From: Bacillota bacterium
Lineage (GTDB): Bacteria > Bacillota > Clostridia > Lachnospirales > Lachnospiraceae
DNA: 64,000 bases
Direction of reading: 5' to 3'
Assembly (NCBI GenBank): GCA_023421075.1
Contig: JAEZUM010000060.1
Coordinates: 62,001 to 126,000 of the forward strand
Shown in pieces: positions 32,207 to 42,000 of the stretch. Below the pieces are notes generated by a model, which did no database searches, was not told the origin of the DNA, and saw nothing but the letters and a program-made list of their open reading frames with translations. The position numbers were made by a program, and so were the translations under genes. Each line of letters begins with the position of its first letter. The stretch's first letter is position 1.

Positions 32207-33391
32207 CTATGGTCTCCAAATATGCCACAGATGATTATTCTGACCGGTCGCAAAAACATCCAGGCGATCTCCTCCCCAAGAAACAGCTGCGGGTTCGGAT
32301 ACAATGATACCGCCCAAATCTTGCCATCCACTCCATCTTCTACCATTCCAAGTACGCATGATCAATTGATTGTTCTGTCCCCTCGCAAATATCTCAAGAC
32401 GATTTTCCGCTGTTGATGCTACTGCAGGACCGGAAGTTATCGCACCTCCTCCAAGATCTTCCCAGCTGCTCCAACGGTTCGTATCCCAGTAGATATGCCA
32501 CAGACTTTGATTCTGCCCCCGGGCAAAGATATCAATCCGATTCGGTCCCCAGGATACTGCTGCAGGTGCAGATGTCAAGCTTCCTCCAAGGCTTTCCCAA
32601 TTGCTCCATCTCATACCATCCCAGTAGATATGCCAAAGGGCACTGTCTTGGCCGATGCCAAAGACATCAAGACGATTTTCTTTCCAAGATGCCACAGCCG
32701 GTGATTGGATCAGTATACCACCAAGATCCTCCCAATCACTCCAACGATTACCATCCCAGTATTTATGCCAAAGCGCTCGATTCTGACCTACTCCAAAGAT
32801 ATCAATTCGGTTTCGTCCCCAAGAGACTGCAGCCGGTGAAAAATTGATGATACCGCCAAGATCCTCCCAGTTACTCCAACGGGAACCATCCCAGTAGATA
32901 TGCCAGACTGCTTGATTTTGACCTCTGCCGAAGACATCAAGCCGGTTCAGCTGCCAGGACGATGCCGCAGGAGCTGAGGTTAAGACGCCACCAAGATCTT
33001 CCCACGAACTCCAGTTAGATACAGGGGGTTGTGTCGGTGGAGGAGTCGGTGGTTGCGGAGGTTGAGGTAGTGAACCACTTTCCCTTAATACAATTTGAAT
33101 CAACCTACTGATTATCTCATTAACCTTATTATCCGGAATCTGATAATACCTCATATAATAGAGAAATGCAGGGTAATCTTTGCGTAGTCCATTCAAAAGC
33201 CTTTGTGTTATTTGCTCGATAGAACCGGATTGCTTACGACTGTTTTCCAACACATAGTATATTATATTGTTAAATAAATTCCGTGCGATAAAGCGTTGTA
33301 AACCATAATCTCTTAGTTCCTTAAAAAAATCATTGAAATATCTGTTGTAGCCTGATATCAATCGGTTTAAATTCTGTTGATCTCGGAACAT
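32207..33391 (-). CDS. six-repeat beta-propeller lectin-like protein (DUF346/PLL type)
   Basis: A 394-residue protein. Residues 1-105 are a helical, Tyr/Arg-rich domain of no known family, 108-127 form a proline-rich hinge (PQPPQPPTPPPTQPP), and 128-394 carry six repeats of about 45 residues with the core WSNWEDLGG, PAAVSWG, NRLDVFGRGQNQALWHIYWDG. This is the repeat once called DUF346 and found in PLL-type seven-bladed sugar-binding propellers of bacteria. Each repeat ends in the conserved LWHIYW strand. No signal peptide or membrane helix is present. Spore-coat or export by unknown route is possible. AAGGCGG precedes the ATG. Confidence 0.75.
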   Translation of the reverse strand: MFRDQQNLNRLISGYNRYFNDFFKELRDYGLQRFIARNLFNNIIYYVLENSRKQSGSIEQITQRLLNGLRKDYPAFLYYMRYYQIPDNKVNEIISRLIQIVLRESGSLPQPPQPPTPPPTQPPVSNWSSWEDLGGVLTSAPAASSWQLNRLDVFGRGQNQAVWHIYWDGSRWSNWEDLGGIINFSPAAVSWGRNRIDIFGVGQNRALWHKYWDGNRWSDWEDLGGILIQSPAVASWKENRLDVFGIGQDSALWHIYWDGMRWSNWESLGGSLTSAPAAVSWGPNRIDIFARGQNQSLWHIYWDTNRWSSWEDLGGGAITSGPAVASTAENRLEIFARGQNNQLIMRTWNGRRWSGWQDLGGIIVSEPAAVSWGGDRLDVFATGQNNHLWHIWRP

Positions 33392-33511
33392 ATTATACCG
33401 CCTTATAATGCTCTCTTTATTATATGCAAGGAAGGGTGGTTGTTGCTAATCTGTATACAATGAATCAATGGCGAAGATTGTATGTGCCTTGATGAGACTA
33501 TAATATTTGTC

Positions 33512-33548
33512 AAAAGGACTGAGTCCGGTACATACCGAAATCAGTCCC
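33512..33548 (-). terminator. terminator of the staygreen-like gene
   Basis: GGACTGA and TCAGTCC pair around an inner CCGGTA/TACCG pair, and four T residues follow on the minus strand. It lies 75 bases after the stop. Confidence 0.6.
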
Positions 33549-33623
33549 TAGGAGTTTCTCAAGCGAATCCATTGAATCGTTGAGGTTCCGATCAATACTC
33601 TATTTCATATTTATACCTAAGTA

Positions 33624-34070
33624 TTATTTATAATCACCGATGTTACCAAAGTTATAGGTCTTATCAAAAGCTGAATTATTCGATACAAAATGAATGTATA
33701 CCGGTGTGTTGTCCAACGCAGGTATTTGATCAAATAAAAATCGATCTGCTTGGCGTAATGCTTGAAGTGCTGTAGGCATTTCCCTATAAAAAATGCTATT
33801 TCGAATATACGAATTACCTGTAATACCTTTCCCATCCACCAGTACCGCACCAATTAATACACTGCCTTTTCTGCCTACCTCCCAGGCTACTCTTACTTCA
33901 TCGCGCATTCTGGTGATTTGATCTTCTGCAAAAGTATCATCCACAAACACAAACAGCTCTGCTGTCGTATCGGAATGTGTAATTGTATATTTTCTTCCGC
34001 TTAATGGTTCATAGGGTGTTATGGTCTCACGGTATTGTACAAAAACTTTATTAGGACTAAGTTCTCTCAT
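33624..34070 (-). CDS. staygreen (SGR) family protein, Mg-dechelatase homologue
   Basis: A 148-residue soluble protein. The RKYTITHSDTTAELF segment (Arg26, His32, Asp34), MRDEVRVAW (Asp57), YREMPTALQALRQADRFLF and the closing PVYIHFVSNNSAFDKTYNFG follow the staygreen pattern throughout. Plant SGR removes magnesium from chlorophyll a. Homologues in non-photosynthetic bacteria, including Clostridia, are the proposed source of the plant enzyme and can act as Mg-dechelatases. Which porphyrin, if any, it acts on here is unknown. AAGGAT eight bases ahead supports the ATG. It is a single gene between the propeller and the exporter. Confidence 0.85.
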   Translation of the reverse strand: MRELSPNKVFVQYRETITPYEPLSGRKYTITHSDTTAELFVFVDDTFAEDQITRMRDEVRVAWEVGRKGSVLIGAVLVDGKGITGNSYIRNSIFYREMPTALQALRQADRFLFDQIPALDNTPVYIHFVSNNSAFDKTYNFGNIGDYK

Positions 34071-34136
34071 AATGGAATATCCTTAAGAAGTCTTACTTAT
34101 ATAATATTCAGAAAGCGAGATCTTTGTACGTATCAA

Positions 34137-35750
34137 TTAAGCTCCCTCAACCATATCCCGCTTAAGATATCCAATATAACCCAATACAATCAAAGCTATA
34201 CTAATCAATGTCATAGTAATGAAGATTACTCCATCAAACTTATCCACCGGCATCCTTGGAATCCAACTTTGGACAGCTGTTTTTGAAAACCATTCCGGCA
34301 AATCCAGAATTCCACCAAAATAGTTTAAAGCAAAGGAATAGCCTAGATATACATAAATCATTTTACCTAATCTTGGTGCCCAGCCCAAGGCCAATGCTGC
34401 AAGTCCGATAAAGAACAGTACAGAAGGTAGGAAATTATAGCCTGCTGCTAAAAAATCCCCCATATTCATAGGCGCGCCGTCACCCATTGCAGAAATTGCT
34501 GTACCTCCGAGCCCGACTGAAGCAAGCAAAATCCCAACTATTCCGGCAACGATTGCCAGAATGACACTCGTAAAGTAAAGTCTGGTCCGTGTCACCTTTG
34601 TGGAATAAAGCTGACTCAAGTGCATTCGTGCTTCTTCCGCGAAAAGTTTATTCACGATAGCAATTGGTAATATTGAAACCATACCAATCATCACCATCAT
34701 AATGGTACCGGTAAACGATGCTTCGATTGAAACACCTGTTAGAGAAAACATTTGACTCATGAGTTCATTGCTTTCTAGGAAGGTCTGCATATCTCCATAG
34801 ATGGAACCATAGGCTGCTCCCAGGATTACAAAAGCAATAAACCAGCTAATCATTACACCTTTATTCAGCTTGATAAACAAACCAGGTACAGAGAGTAATG
34901 ATTTTTTGGCAGTCTCCCGTCCTCCTTTTTCCGGTAAGTAACCAGCTCCCATATCACGACCGCCCTCGAGTGCAAAGGCAATGATAACGATTATTATGCA
35001 AAAGACTACAGCAAAAAGTAGAGGAATCCAATTGTTTTCAGTAAATGGATAAGTCAGATAAGTCCATCCCATAGGATTAATCATTGATAAATCAACATTT
35101 GGCACATCTGTACCACCACGAACGATATAAAGTAATCCTACAATTCCAAGAGCGGAACCGGTTGCACCGGATGATGTTGACATAATTTGAGCCATAACTA
35201 ATGCAATCACAGCTCCTAAAATTCCTGCCATTCCGATAGATGCACCAAACAAGAGTGATCCGTTAAATGTAATCGTATCTACATCAAAGCTAATCATAAC
35301 CCCGCAGGTAAAGATCGCCAATAATACATTAATAAGTACTGTTTCGGTAATCACGGCAAACGAATTGGCTTGACGACCTACTCGAAAGGATCGTACTAAT
35401 TCCGTAAGCCCATGATCTTCTTCCTTACGAGTATGGTTCACCACATGTAAAGCAGCCATAATCATCGCAAACAACCCACAGAATAGCAACATTTCATGCG
35501 AATACATAGCTCCCAACGTATAGTCCGTAGCTATGTCTATCGGTGTCGGACCAACCATTGAAATCATAGCAGGATTTTTCATGGTTTCATACATCCCAAG
35601 TAGACCTTGCCCCTTACCGATTTCTACAAAAGCCGGAACGAAACCACCTGAAAACAAGCCAAGACCTAAAATCCAGATAATAATTTTTTTCCAATCACGT
35701 TTCAGATATTCCACAAATAGTGTATCCCAACGTGCAAATTTTTCCATCAT
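34137..35750 (-). CDS. ABC-2 type exporter permease, tetronasin-resistance type
   Basis: A 537-residue polytopic protein with about twelve membrane segments in two halves. The opening YLKRDWKKIIIWILGLGLFSGG, then HTRKEEDHGLTELVRSFRVGRQAN and the second-half EEARMHLSQLYSTKVTRTRLY are typical of the permease of tetronasin/polyketide exporters in Firmicutes. GGAGG precedes the ATG. It starts 23 bases after the stop of the ABC ATPase gene. Together they would export a hydrophobic drug or ionophore. Confidence 0.85.
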   Translation of the reverse strand: MMEKFARWDTLFVEYLKRDWKKIIIWILGLGLFSGGFVPAFVEIGKGQGLLGMYETMKNPAMISMVGPTPIDIATDYTLGAMYSHEMLLFCGLFAMIMAALHVVNHTRKEEDHGLTELVRSFRVGRQANSFAVITETVLINVLLAIFTCGVMISFDVDTITFNGSLLFGASIGMAGILGAVIALVMAQIMSTSSGATGSALGIVGLLYIVRGGTDVPNVDLSMINPMGWTYLTYPFTENNWIPLLFAVVFCIIIVIIAFALEGGRDMGAGYLPEKGGRETAKKSLLSVPGLFIKLNKGVMISWFIAFVILGAAYGSIYGDMQTFLESNELMSQMFSLTGVSIEASFTGTIMMVMIGMVSILPIAIVNKLFAEEARMHLSQLYSTKVTRTRLYFTSVILAIVAGIVGILLASVGLGGTAISAMGDGAPMNMGDFLAAGYNFLPSVLFFIGLAALALGWAPRLGKMIYVYLGYSFALNYFGGILDLPEWFSKTAVQSWIPRMPVDKFDGVIFITMTLISIALIVLGYIGYLKRDMVEGA

Positions 35751-35773
35751 AATATTTTCCTCCGTTCCGACGC

Positions 35774-36655
35774 CTAGACTTCATAATGACGCATGAATAA
35801 GTCTTCAAGCGTTGGTGGCACTGCTTCAAATTTCTTAACAACCAATTTTGCTGCTTGGGTCAAAATATCATTGATGTATTCATTATCTGCTGAGAATGTC
35901 GCTTGATTGCCCTTTTGCTTGAAATCATGTACACCGTTAACTAAGGCCATATCAGCTACATTACCTTCTGTTACCAGCGTTACTGTAGCACGTGTTAAGT
36001 GACGCAGTTCATCCAATGTCCCGGTTTCTACTACTCTTCCTTGGCGAATGATAGCCACCTTATCTGCTAAACGTTCTACTTCACTAAGGATATGAGAAGA
36101 TAGTAAGATTGCCTTCCCTGCTTGCTTGATTTTCTCAACTTCTTCTTGGAAGACAGCTTCCATTAATGGATCAAGACCGGAAGTCGGTTCATCAAAAATA
36201 TATAAGTCTGAGTCTACAGACAAAGCAGCTATCAAACCAACTTTTTGACGGTTTCCTTTTGAATAGCTTTTTGCCTTTTTCTTAGGGTCCAATTCAAAAC
36301 GTTTAATCAAATAGTCACGTTTTTCTTTATCACCACCACCATGTAATTTAATAAATAAATCAATAATTTCACCACCTGTTAAACTGCCCCAAAGAGCCAC
36401 ATCCCCTGGAACATATGAAATTCTCTTATGAATTTCAAGGCTATCCTTCCACACATCCTTGCCAAAGATTTTCACATCCCCGGCATCACGATTGATAATT
36501 CCTAGCAAAGTTCGAATCGTTGTAGACTTCCCTGCGCCATTCGGTCCTATAAAACCTACAACTTCCCCGGCATTTACCGTGAATGTCACGTCATGCAGTG
36601 CCTTAAATTTACCGAATCTCTTTTGTAATCCTTGTACCTTTACAATTTCTGCCAT
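35774..36655 (-). CDS. ABC exporter ATPase, drug-type
   Basis: A 293-residue ATPase with Walker A GPNGAGKSTTIRTL near residue 38, a signature region that reads SYSKGNRQKVGL (SKGNRQK in place of the usual LSGGQ) near 133, and Walker B LYIFDEPTSGLDPL near 152. Then LLSSHILSEVERL follows. SKGN(R/K)QK is common in this exporter group. It forms a two-gene operon with the permease and is divergent from a TetR regulator gene. AAGGAG precedes the ATG. Confidence 0.92.
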   Translation of the reverse strand: MAEIVKVQGLQKRFGKFKALHDVTFTVNAGEVVGFIGPNGAGKSTTIRTLLGIINRDAGDVKIFGKDVWKDSLEIHKRISYVPGDVALWGSLTGGEIIDLFIKLHGGGDKEKRDYLIKRFELDPKKKAKSYSKGNRQKVGLIAALSVDSDLYIFDEPTSGLDPLMEAVFQEEVEKIKQAGKAILLSSHILSEVERLADKVAIIRQGRVVETGTLDELRHLTRATVTLVTEGNVADMALVNGVHDFKQKGNQATFSADNEYINDILTQAAKLVVKKFEAVPPTLEDLFMRHYEV

Positions 36656-36801
36656 AACACTGAAACTCCTTCTTAAAAAAATTTTTTGAATTAGTTTAAT
36701 AACGTGCTTTCCAGTTTAAGGCAAAGTATATACCTTACAGTGACAATGCGAACTATAAGTATATATAAAGTTCATATTATCGCCTTATTTACTTTGTTTT
36801 A

Positions 36802-36823
36802 AACCAAAGTTCATTTATTGGTT
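36802..36823. promoter_or_regulatory. possible TetR operator between exporter and regulator
   Basis: AACCAA (36802-36807) and TTGGTT (36818-36823) are inverted arms separated by ten bases in the 321-base gap between the divergent exporter and TetR genes. The gap is otherwise A/T-rich with no other clear feature. Regulator and exporter layout make an operator likely somewhere here, but this pair is short. Confidence 0.4.
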
Positions 36824-36976
36824 CAATTATATAACTAAAATTTGTTTCAGTCAATAAAAATGAGACAGTTTAGAACTATTATTTGTTTGATAATTCATAA
36901 CTACTAATATATAATATATAAAGATAAACACTCCGATTAACCTCTTTAATTATGGAAAGAAAGCAGGATTTTTTGT

Positions 36977-37573
36977 ATGAACGGATATGAGAAGCGAACT
37001 GAGGAGAAAAAGAATAAAGTTTTAGAAGCAACCTTTCATTTAATGAATACAACTGCCGGTTTAGAAAATCTAACCATGGATGAGATTGCCAAAAATGCAA
37101 ATGTTGGTAAGACATCAATTTTTAAATATTTTGGAAGTAAAGAGAATCTTATTCAAGAGGTTTTTAAATATTTTTTAGGAAAAATAGGAGAAACAGCCAG
37201 AGAAATCATAGCAGAGAATAAACCCTTTGAAGATTCCCTTATTGCTATGAGTCAGAACAAAATAAATCATCTAAAAAATATCGACAAGCAGTTTTATTTA
37301 GCTTTAATGGATACCGTTACCAAGAGAAGGGACGACGGATTGTCATTAATGATGCAGCAATATGTTAAGGAAAGCTACAGTATCATGCTGGATTTATTCC
37401 ATCGTGGGCGTAAAGAAGGCAAGGTTGATCTAAAGTATTCCGATGAGTTTCTCTTAATATATTTTCAAGCACTTGTGGAAGGTATCTCCAGTCCGCATAT
37501 TTACCAAAAGATTCTCCCTTATACCGCACAATGGACAGAACTACTGATTAAAGGTATTGCACCCAAACAATAG
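36977..37573 (+). CDS. TetR-family transcriptional regulator
   Basis: A 198-residue regulator. The N-terminal helix-turn-helix is clear: NKVLEATFHLMNTTAGLENLTMDEIAKNANVGKTSIFKYFGSKENL (residues 14-60, quoted in parts: TMDEIAKNANVGKTSIFKYF). The C-terminal domain, which would bind the inducer, is variable. Divergent placement next to the ABC exporter genes indicates that it represses them and is relieved by the exported drug. AGCAGGA precedes the ATG. A symmetric hairpin overlaps its stop codon. Confidence 0.92.
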   Translation: MNGYEKRTEEKKNKVLEATFHLMNTTAGLENLTMDEIAKNANVGKTSIFKYFGSKENLIQEVFKYFLGKIGETAREIIAENKPFEDSLIAMSQNKINHLKNIDKQFYLALMDTVTKRRDDGLSLMMQQYVKESYSIMLDLFHRGRKEGKVDLKYSDEFLLIYFQALVEGISSPHIYQKILPYTAQWTELLIKGIAPKQ

Positions 37574-37599
37574 AAAGCACGCTTCGCGAGCTTTCTATT
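37569..37599 (+). terminator. hairpin at the 3' end of the TetR gene
   Basis: AATAGAAAGC and GCTTTCTATT are perfect ten-base arms around the loop ACGCTTCGCGA. It includes the TetR stop codon and lies 11 bases from the end of the convergent GH18 gene, so it may serve both. The T-run is weak. A similar ACGCTACGCGA loop ends the DUF3243 gene at 63036. Confidence 0.6.
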
Positions 37600-37609
37600 G
37601 TTATCGTTC

Positions 37610-38911
37610 TTAATTCATTTCAGGCAATAGCTTTTCAATGATAAAATTCGAATTAATTATGAGCCAAAGCTGTGGACAGTAACTCATTATATTCCATAAC
37701 CCGGTTCCCTGTAATCCATTCACCATTACAAGCTCTGCTATGGCACTGAGAGTTCTGGCATCAACAAACCATACAATATGTTCGATTATTTTCTTGTTTA
37801 CTTCATTATCATAGCGAAAGTAAGGTGTTTCAGAGCTATCATCGAATAAAATGACGGCTTTCATTAATCGTGCCAACTCGATTGCCGCATCCAGCGTAAT
37901 TGCATTCCCTTCTGTGACATCCTGAATATATGGAAGTGCCCAATCATATCCAAGCAACGGAAATCCTATACTGATTTTCTTAGGATCTATTGTTTTTGTG
38001 ATATAATCCAAATATAAAGATATGTTCGATACTGAACTGACCGGCATAGGAGGTCCATATTGCGTTCCCCAGAAAAATCTCATAATGTAAGCCCCATCCA
38101 CCAACTCATTGTATGATGAATAATCAATATTCTCAAACTCTATCTTATTTTCTTCAATCATAAAATTTGGATCGATCGTTATAAAAACAGGATACCCTTC
38201 TTTATTCAGATAAGAAGATATTCGCTTCAGATAATTCAAATACAGCTGTTGATTCGTCACGGTTAAATAGGTGATCGTAATATTTACCCCATAATACCCG
38301 TTCTCCTTCATCATCTTAAGCATATTCCGTGCATGATTATCCTGATATTCCGGGTTTAATAATATTTCATAAACCATTTCGGGATTCCGCTCTCCACGAA
38401 AGGATACACTTGTGACAAGCATCAATGGAGCTACTCCGAATTGCTTCGCTGTCTCAATTAATTCGGACGCATCATAGAAGGATTCAATCTCTCCTTCTCT
38501 TAAGGTCTTATAGTTTAGTATCGAAAGGTAGGTCAAGTAAGGCAATGCTTTTCTCAATGAGCTCTTATCAATAAAGGGGAACGCATAGGCATTCGTCGTT
38601 ATTGCCGTATTGGTATCATAACTTATAATGAGTACCTCTCCGGGAAAAATATATTCTCTTTCCCAAAGAAACGCATTGTTTCGATATAATTGCATAACCG
38701 GTATCTTGAACTGTAAAGCAATATCGGATAAAGTATCACCTTCTTTTACTACATATGTTTCTTTTGGATATGTAATAACTAAGGCTTGACCTATCACCAG
38801 ATCATTCGCATTCTTTAAACAGTTATCGGATATTAGCCTATACTCTGATATTCCGTATTGATTTGCAATTGATGTAATGGTATCACCTGCTTGAACTACA
38901 TAAATGATCAT
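37610..38911 (-). CDS. two-LysM GH18-like spore-type protein without catalytic Glu
   Basis: A 433-residue protein. Two LysM domains sit at about residues 3-46 (YVVQAGDTITSIANQYGI) and 48-92 (YVVKEGDTLSDIALQF), followed by a GH18 barrel with the usual landmarks of YaaH/SleL-type enzymes (YLSILNYKT, IDPNFM, IGFPLLGYDW). At the catalytic DxxDxDxE strand it reads YGVNITIT: the catalytic Glu is replaced by Thr and the preceding Asp pair is lost. It probably binds peptidoglycan or spore cortex rather than cleaving it. No signal peptide is present, which fits deposition in the mother cell. GGGTG marks the ATG at 38911. Confidence 0.85.
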   Translation of the reverse strand: MIIYVVQAGDTITSIANQYGISEYRLISDNCLKNANDLVIGQALVITYPKETYVVKEGDTLSDIALQFKIPVMQLYRNNAFLWEREYIFPGEVLIISYDTNTAITTNAYAFPFIDKSSLRKALPYLTYLSILNYKTLREGEIESFYDASELIETAKQFGVAPLMLVTSVSFRGERNPEMVYEILLNPEYQDNHARNMLKMMKENGYYGVNITITYLTVTNQQLYLNYLKRISSYLNKEGYPVFITIDPNFMIEENKIEFENIDYSSYNELVDGAYIMRFFWGTQYGPPMPVSSVSNISLYLDYITKTIDPKKISIGFPLLGYDWALPYIQDVTEGNAITLDAAIELARLMKAVILFDDSSETPYFRYDNEVNKKIIEHIVWFVDARTLSAIAELVMVNGLQGTGLWNIMSYCPQLWLIINSNFIIEKLLPEMN

Positions 38912-39006
38912 AGTACACCCATAACTCAATTTTTTACTATTATATGTTATTCAGTTATAAACATTACTGTACATAATAGTGCCATGCTACTTTGGTCAGC
39001 TATGAT

Positions 39007-42000
39007 TTATCTCCGTTTTAAGTTGTTTGTTATAAACTGATATATCCTGGCAGCTGCCTCGGCTCGTGTTACGATGGATTTTGGGTTGAACTGCGTAACC
39101 GGAGCTCTGGTTCCGATCGCCTTTGCATAAATCTGTAGGAGAAGGTCCATTTCCTCATGGGTGATATTTCTGTGTGATGCTATAACAGCCTCCTTAAACA
39201 TACTCATCGCTCCTAATTTGCCGGGAAGCCCCAGGTATGGGCGGTGATAATTACCAAACAAAAAATTACGGATATAACTGGACCTAAGACTACTCATACC
39301 GGCCAACTTATCTAAAATGTCAAGTAGTAACTCTCTGCTTATGGCAGTATCCGGTGAGAATTTGGTTACAGAGGTTCCGGACATAAGTCCACGGCTGATC
39401 ATGAAGTCGATATATTCCTCTGCCCAATGATCCGTGATATCTTTATAACGTACCTTTGGAGGTGCATAACCTACTCCATATAGCGAGAAATGATTGCTAT
39501 TTAGTAGGAGGCTATTGCTATTTTCATCATATACAGAATCCGGTATAAGGGTTGCAATTCCATTCACGTCGATATAAACTCCGTATAGAGATCCGGTTGC
39601 CTCATGACGGTTCGGTGTGTAAGGAATCGACAGTGTCGTTTTCCCTTTGCCGAGATCTGTAATATTCTGCGTATTATTGTCTATTGTATAACTAATGATG
39701 ATACTGTACAGAGGCCTTGTGCCAATGATCGATTGTACATCTTGGGAAATAACTTTTACCGGCTCAATGTGTACCGTAATATCGCTACCGCTTTGCCTGT
39801 TAATCTCCTGTATCGCTTTTTGATCCAGTCCCAAAGAAACAGGCGCATTGTTAAGCTGAAGGGTGGACACATTTGCTTCCAACATATTTTGCAGTGATGT
39901 ACGTGTTAATGATAACGATAATGAGGTTACTCCTTTCGGCATCGATATCTCCAGGGTTATACCAATCCCACCGGTTGTCTTCTGCTGTTCCCTCTGTTCA
40001 TACTGAGCCGCAAGGATTGCTTCATTTATTATTCGATCTGATATGATTAGGGATGCATTAGTATCACTCTCTTTTGTCGCAACAAGAGAGATTGTTGCCA
40101 CAATCGTCTCAAAGCTCACATGATCTGAGGGTTCCGGATCCGGTGCTATAGCAGGCGTCTCGATTGTCGGACTCTGTGAAGGGACAGATGTAGGTGCAAC
40201 CACCGGTGTAACGGAAGGCGTGACAGTCGGCGTCACCGTTGGCGTTACTATGGGTGTAACCGTTGGCGTGACAGTTGGCGTTATGGTCGGTGTGACAGTG
40301 GGTGTAATCGTCGGAGTTATGGTCGGAGTGACAGTAGGTGTAACGTACGGATCCTTCACCTGTAGCGAAAAGATTCTGGTTTCGACCAAAGCACCATCTG
40401 TTACGTCGATGATCACGCTGTAGGGCGAGTGATCTGCTGTTCCTTTGACCGGTTTACCACTAATGGTGCCTGAACTAGCATTCATCGATAGTCCTATGGG
40501 AAGCCCGCTTGCATGGAACGTAATATTGCTGCTGCCTGTATAGCTATAGCTTATGTTCTGACTGTATGTTAATCCGGTTGTTGCAGCGTCTAACGTAGTA
40601 GTGATGATGGATATCACATCTGAAGTTACCGTAAGGGTTACTATATTTGATTCTACCGCTTTCGCTGTCCCATTTTTGCTGTTCGTGACTATACATCGAT
40701 ATTTCGTACCACTGTCCGATAGCTTAAGTACACCGGTTGTATAGCTTGTACCCTTCTGCCCGCTCATGTCACTCCAGGAATAACCCCACCATCCTTTGGT
40801 ATACTTTTGCCACTGGTAGGAAAGAGTTCCGTTATCGGATGCATTGGCTATGATTAGTAAGGTTGCGGTCTGATTGACGCTCTTCGTCATGCTGGTAGGC
40901 TGCGTGGTTATACTTGGTTGTACTGCCTCAGGGTTCACGGTCAAAAGTGCCTCTCTAGAGTATGCAACTCCGGAGGTTCCATTTTTGGTATTAGTGATCA
41001 AACAACGATATAAATATCCATTATTCGCATAAGTAAGATTATCTGTCGTGTAGGTCACACCGGTCTTTCCGGTTCCTGAAGCATTGACCCAATTTGTTCC
41101 CCCGTTTGCCGACTGTTGCCACTGATAGGTAAGAACACCTCCATCTGACGATGTTGCTGTAACCGTAAAAATAGCCTTTTCTCCGCAATTTTTTGTAACA
41201 TCCCCTGGATTGACCGATATAATGGGCAGTGCCGCTCCGGTTGTGACCACCAATTGGATTGTGATAGATTTATGTAATGTACCGTCTGTTACACTTAGAG
41301 CTATATGGAATGGAGATGACAAATTCGTATTCTGAGCAGGCGTACCACTGATCAATCCTGTGTCTGAATTGATCGAAATCCCTTCCGGAAATCCTGTTCC
41401 ACTAAAATAAAGCTTCTCACTTCCTGTATAGTCCACTGCTATTGTTTGCATGTATCCGACTCCTACAACCGCATCCGGAAGTGTTGAGGTTTTGATCTTT
41501 AGATTGGCATGAAATTTTACCTTAACGATGGTCTTACCCTTCGTATACTCAATATAATTTCCATTTCGTTTCCCGTTCTCAGCACTTATTTCCGTACCGC
41601 TCAAATCAGCAAAACGAGAAGCATCGACGTATCCTTCCATCGTAATCGAACCCTCATTCATGATCGACGCTGCAACACTGTAAGTACCAACTGCTGTAAC
41701 ATCCTTCCCGATGAGAACAGTACCGCTGTCTGAGATCGAAGCTCCCGTCCCATGCGCACCATTTATTGTGATGCTTCCCTCTATCATAACATTGCCTTTA
41801 TTTTGTATTAATACGCCGTAACCACCGTCACCGGAGGATATAACATTACCACAGATCTTAACCCTGCCCTCTAAGGAAGCACTAACACCACTGTTATAGG
41901 TACCGGTCACTGACACTTGCTCCCCCACTTCAATCATTCCATTATCATAAGCATCAACTCCGACTACACCGGTACCCTCTGCTTCGATGCAATGTACTAC

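Noticed and set aside
32260..33020. Tandem DNA repeats of about 138 bases taken as a possible satellite or CRISPR
   Set aside because: They are the coding repeats of the beta-propeller blades, divergent at the DNA level and in frame.
40199..40347. CRISPR-like tandem repeat
   Set aside because: The repeat is in frame inside the surface protein and encodes VTPT units, with no spacers.
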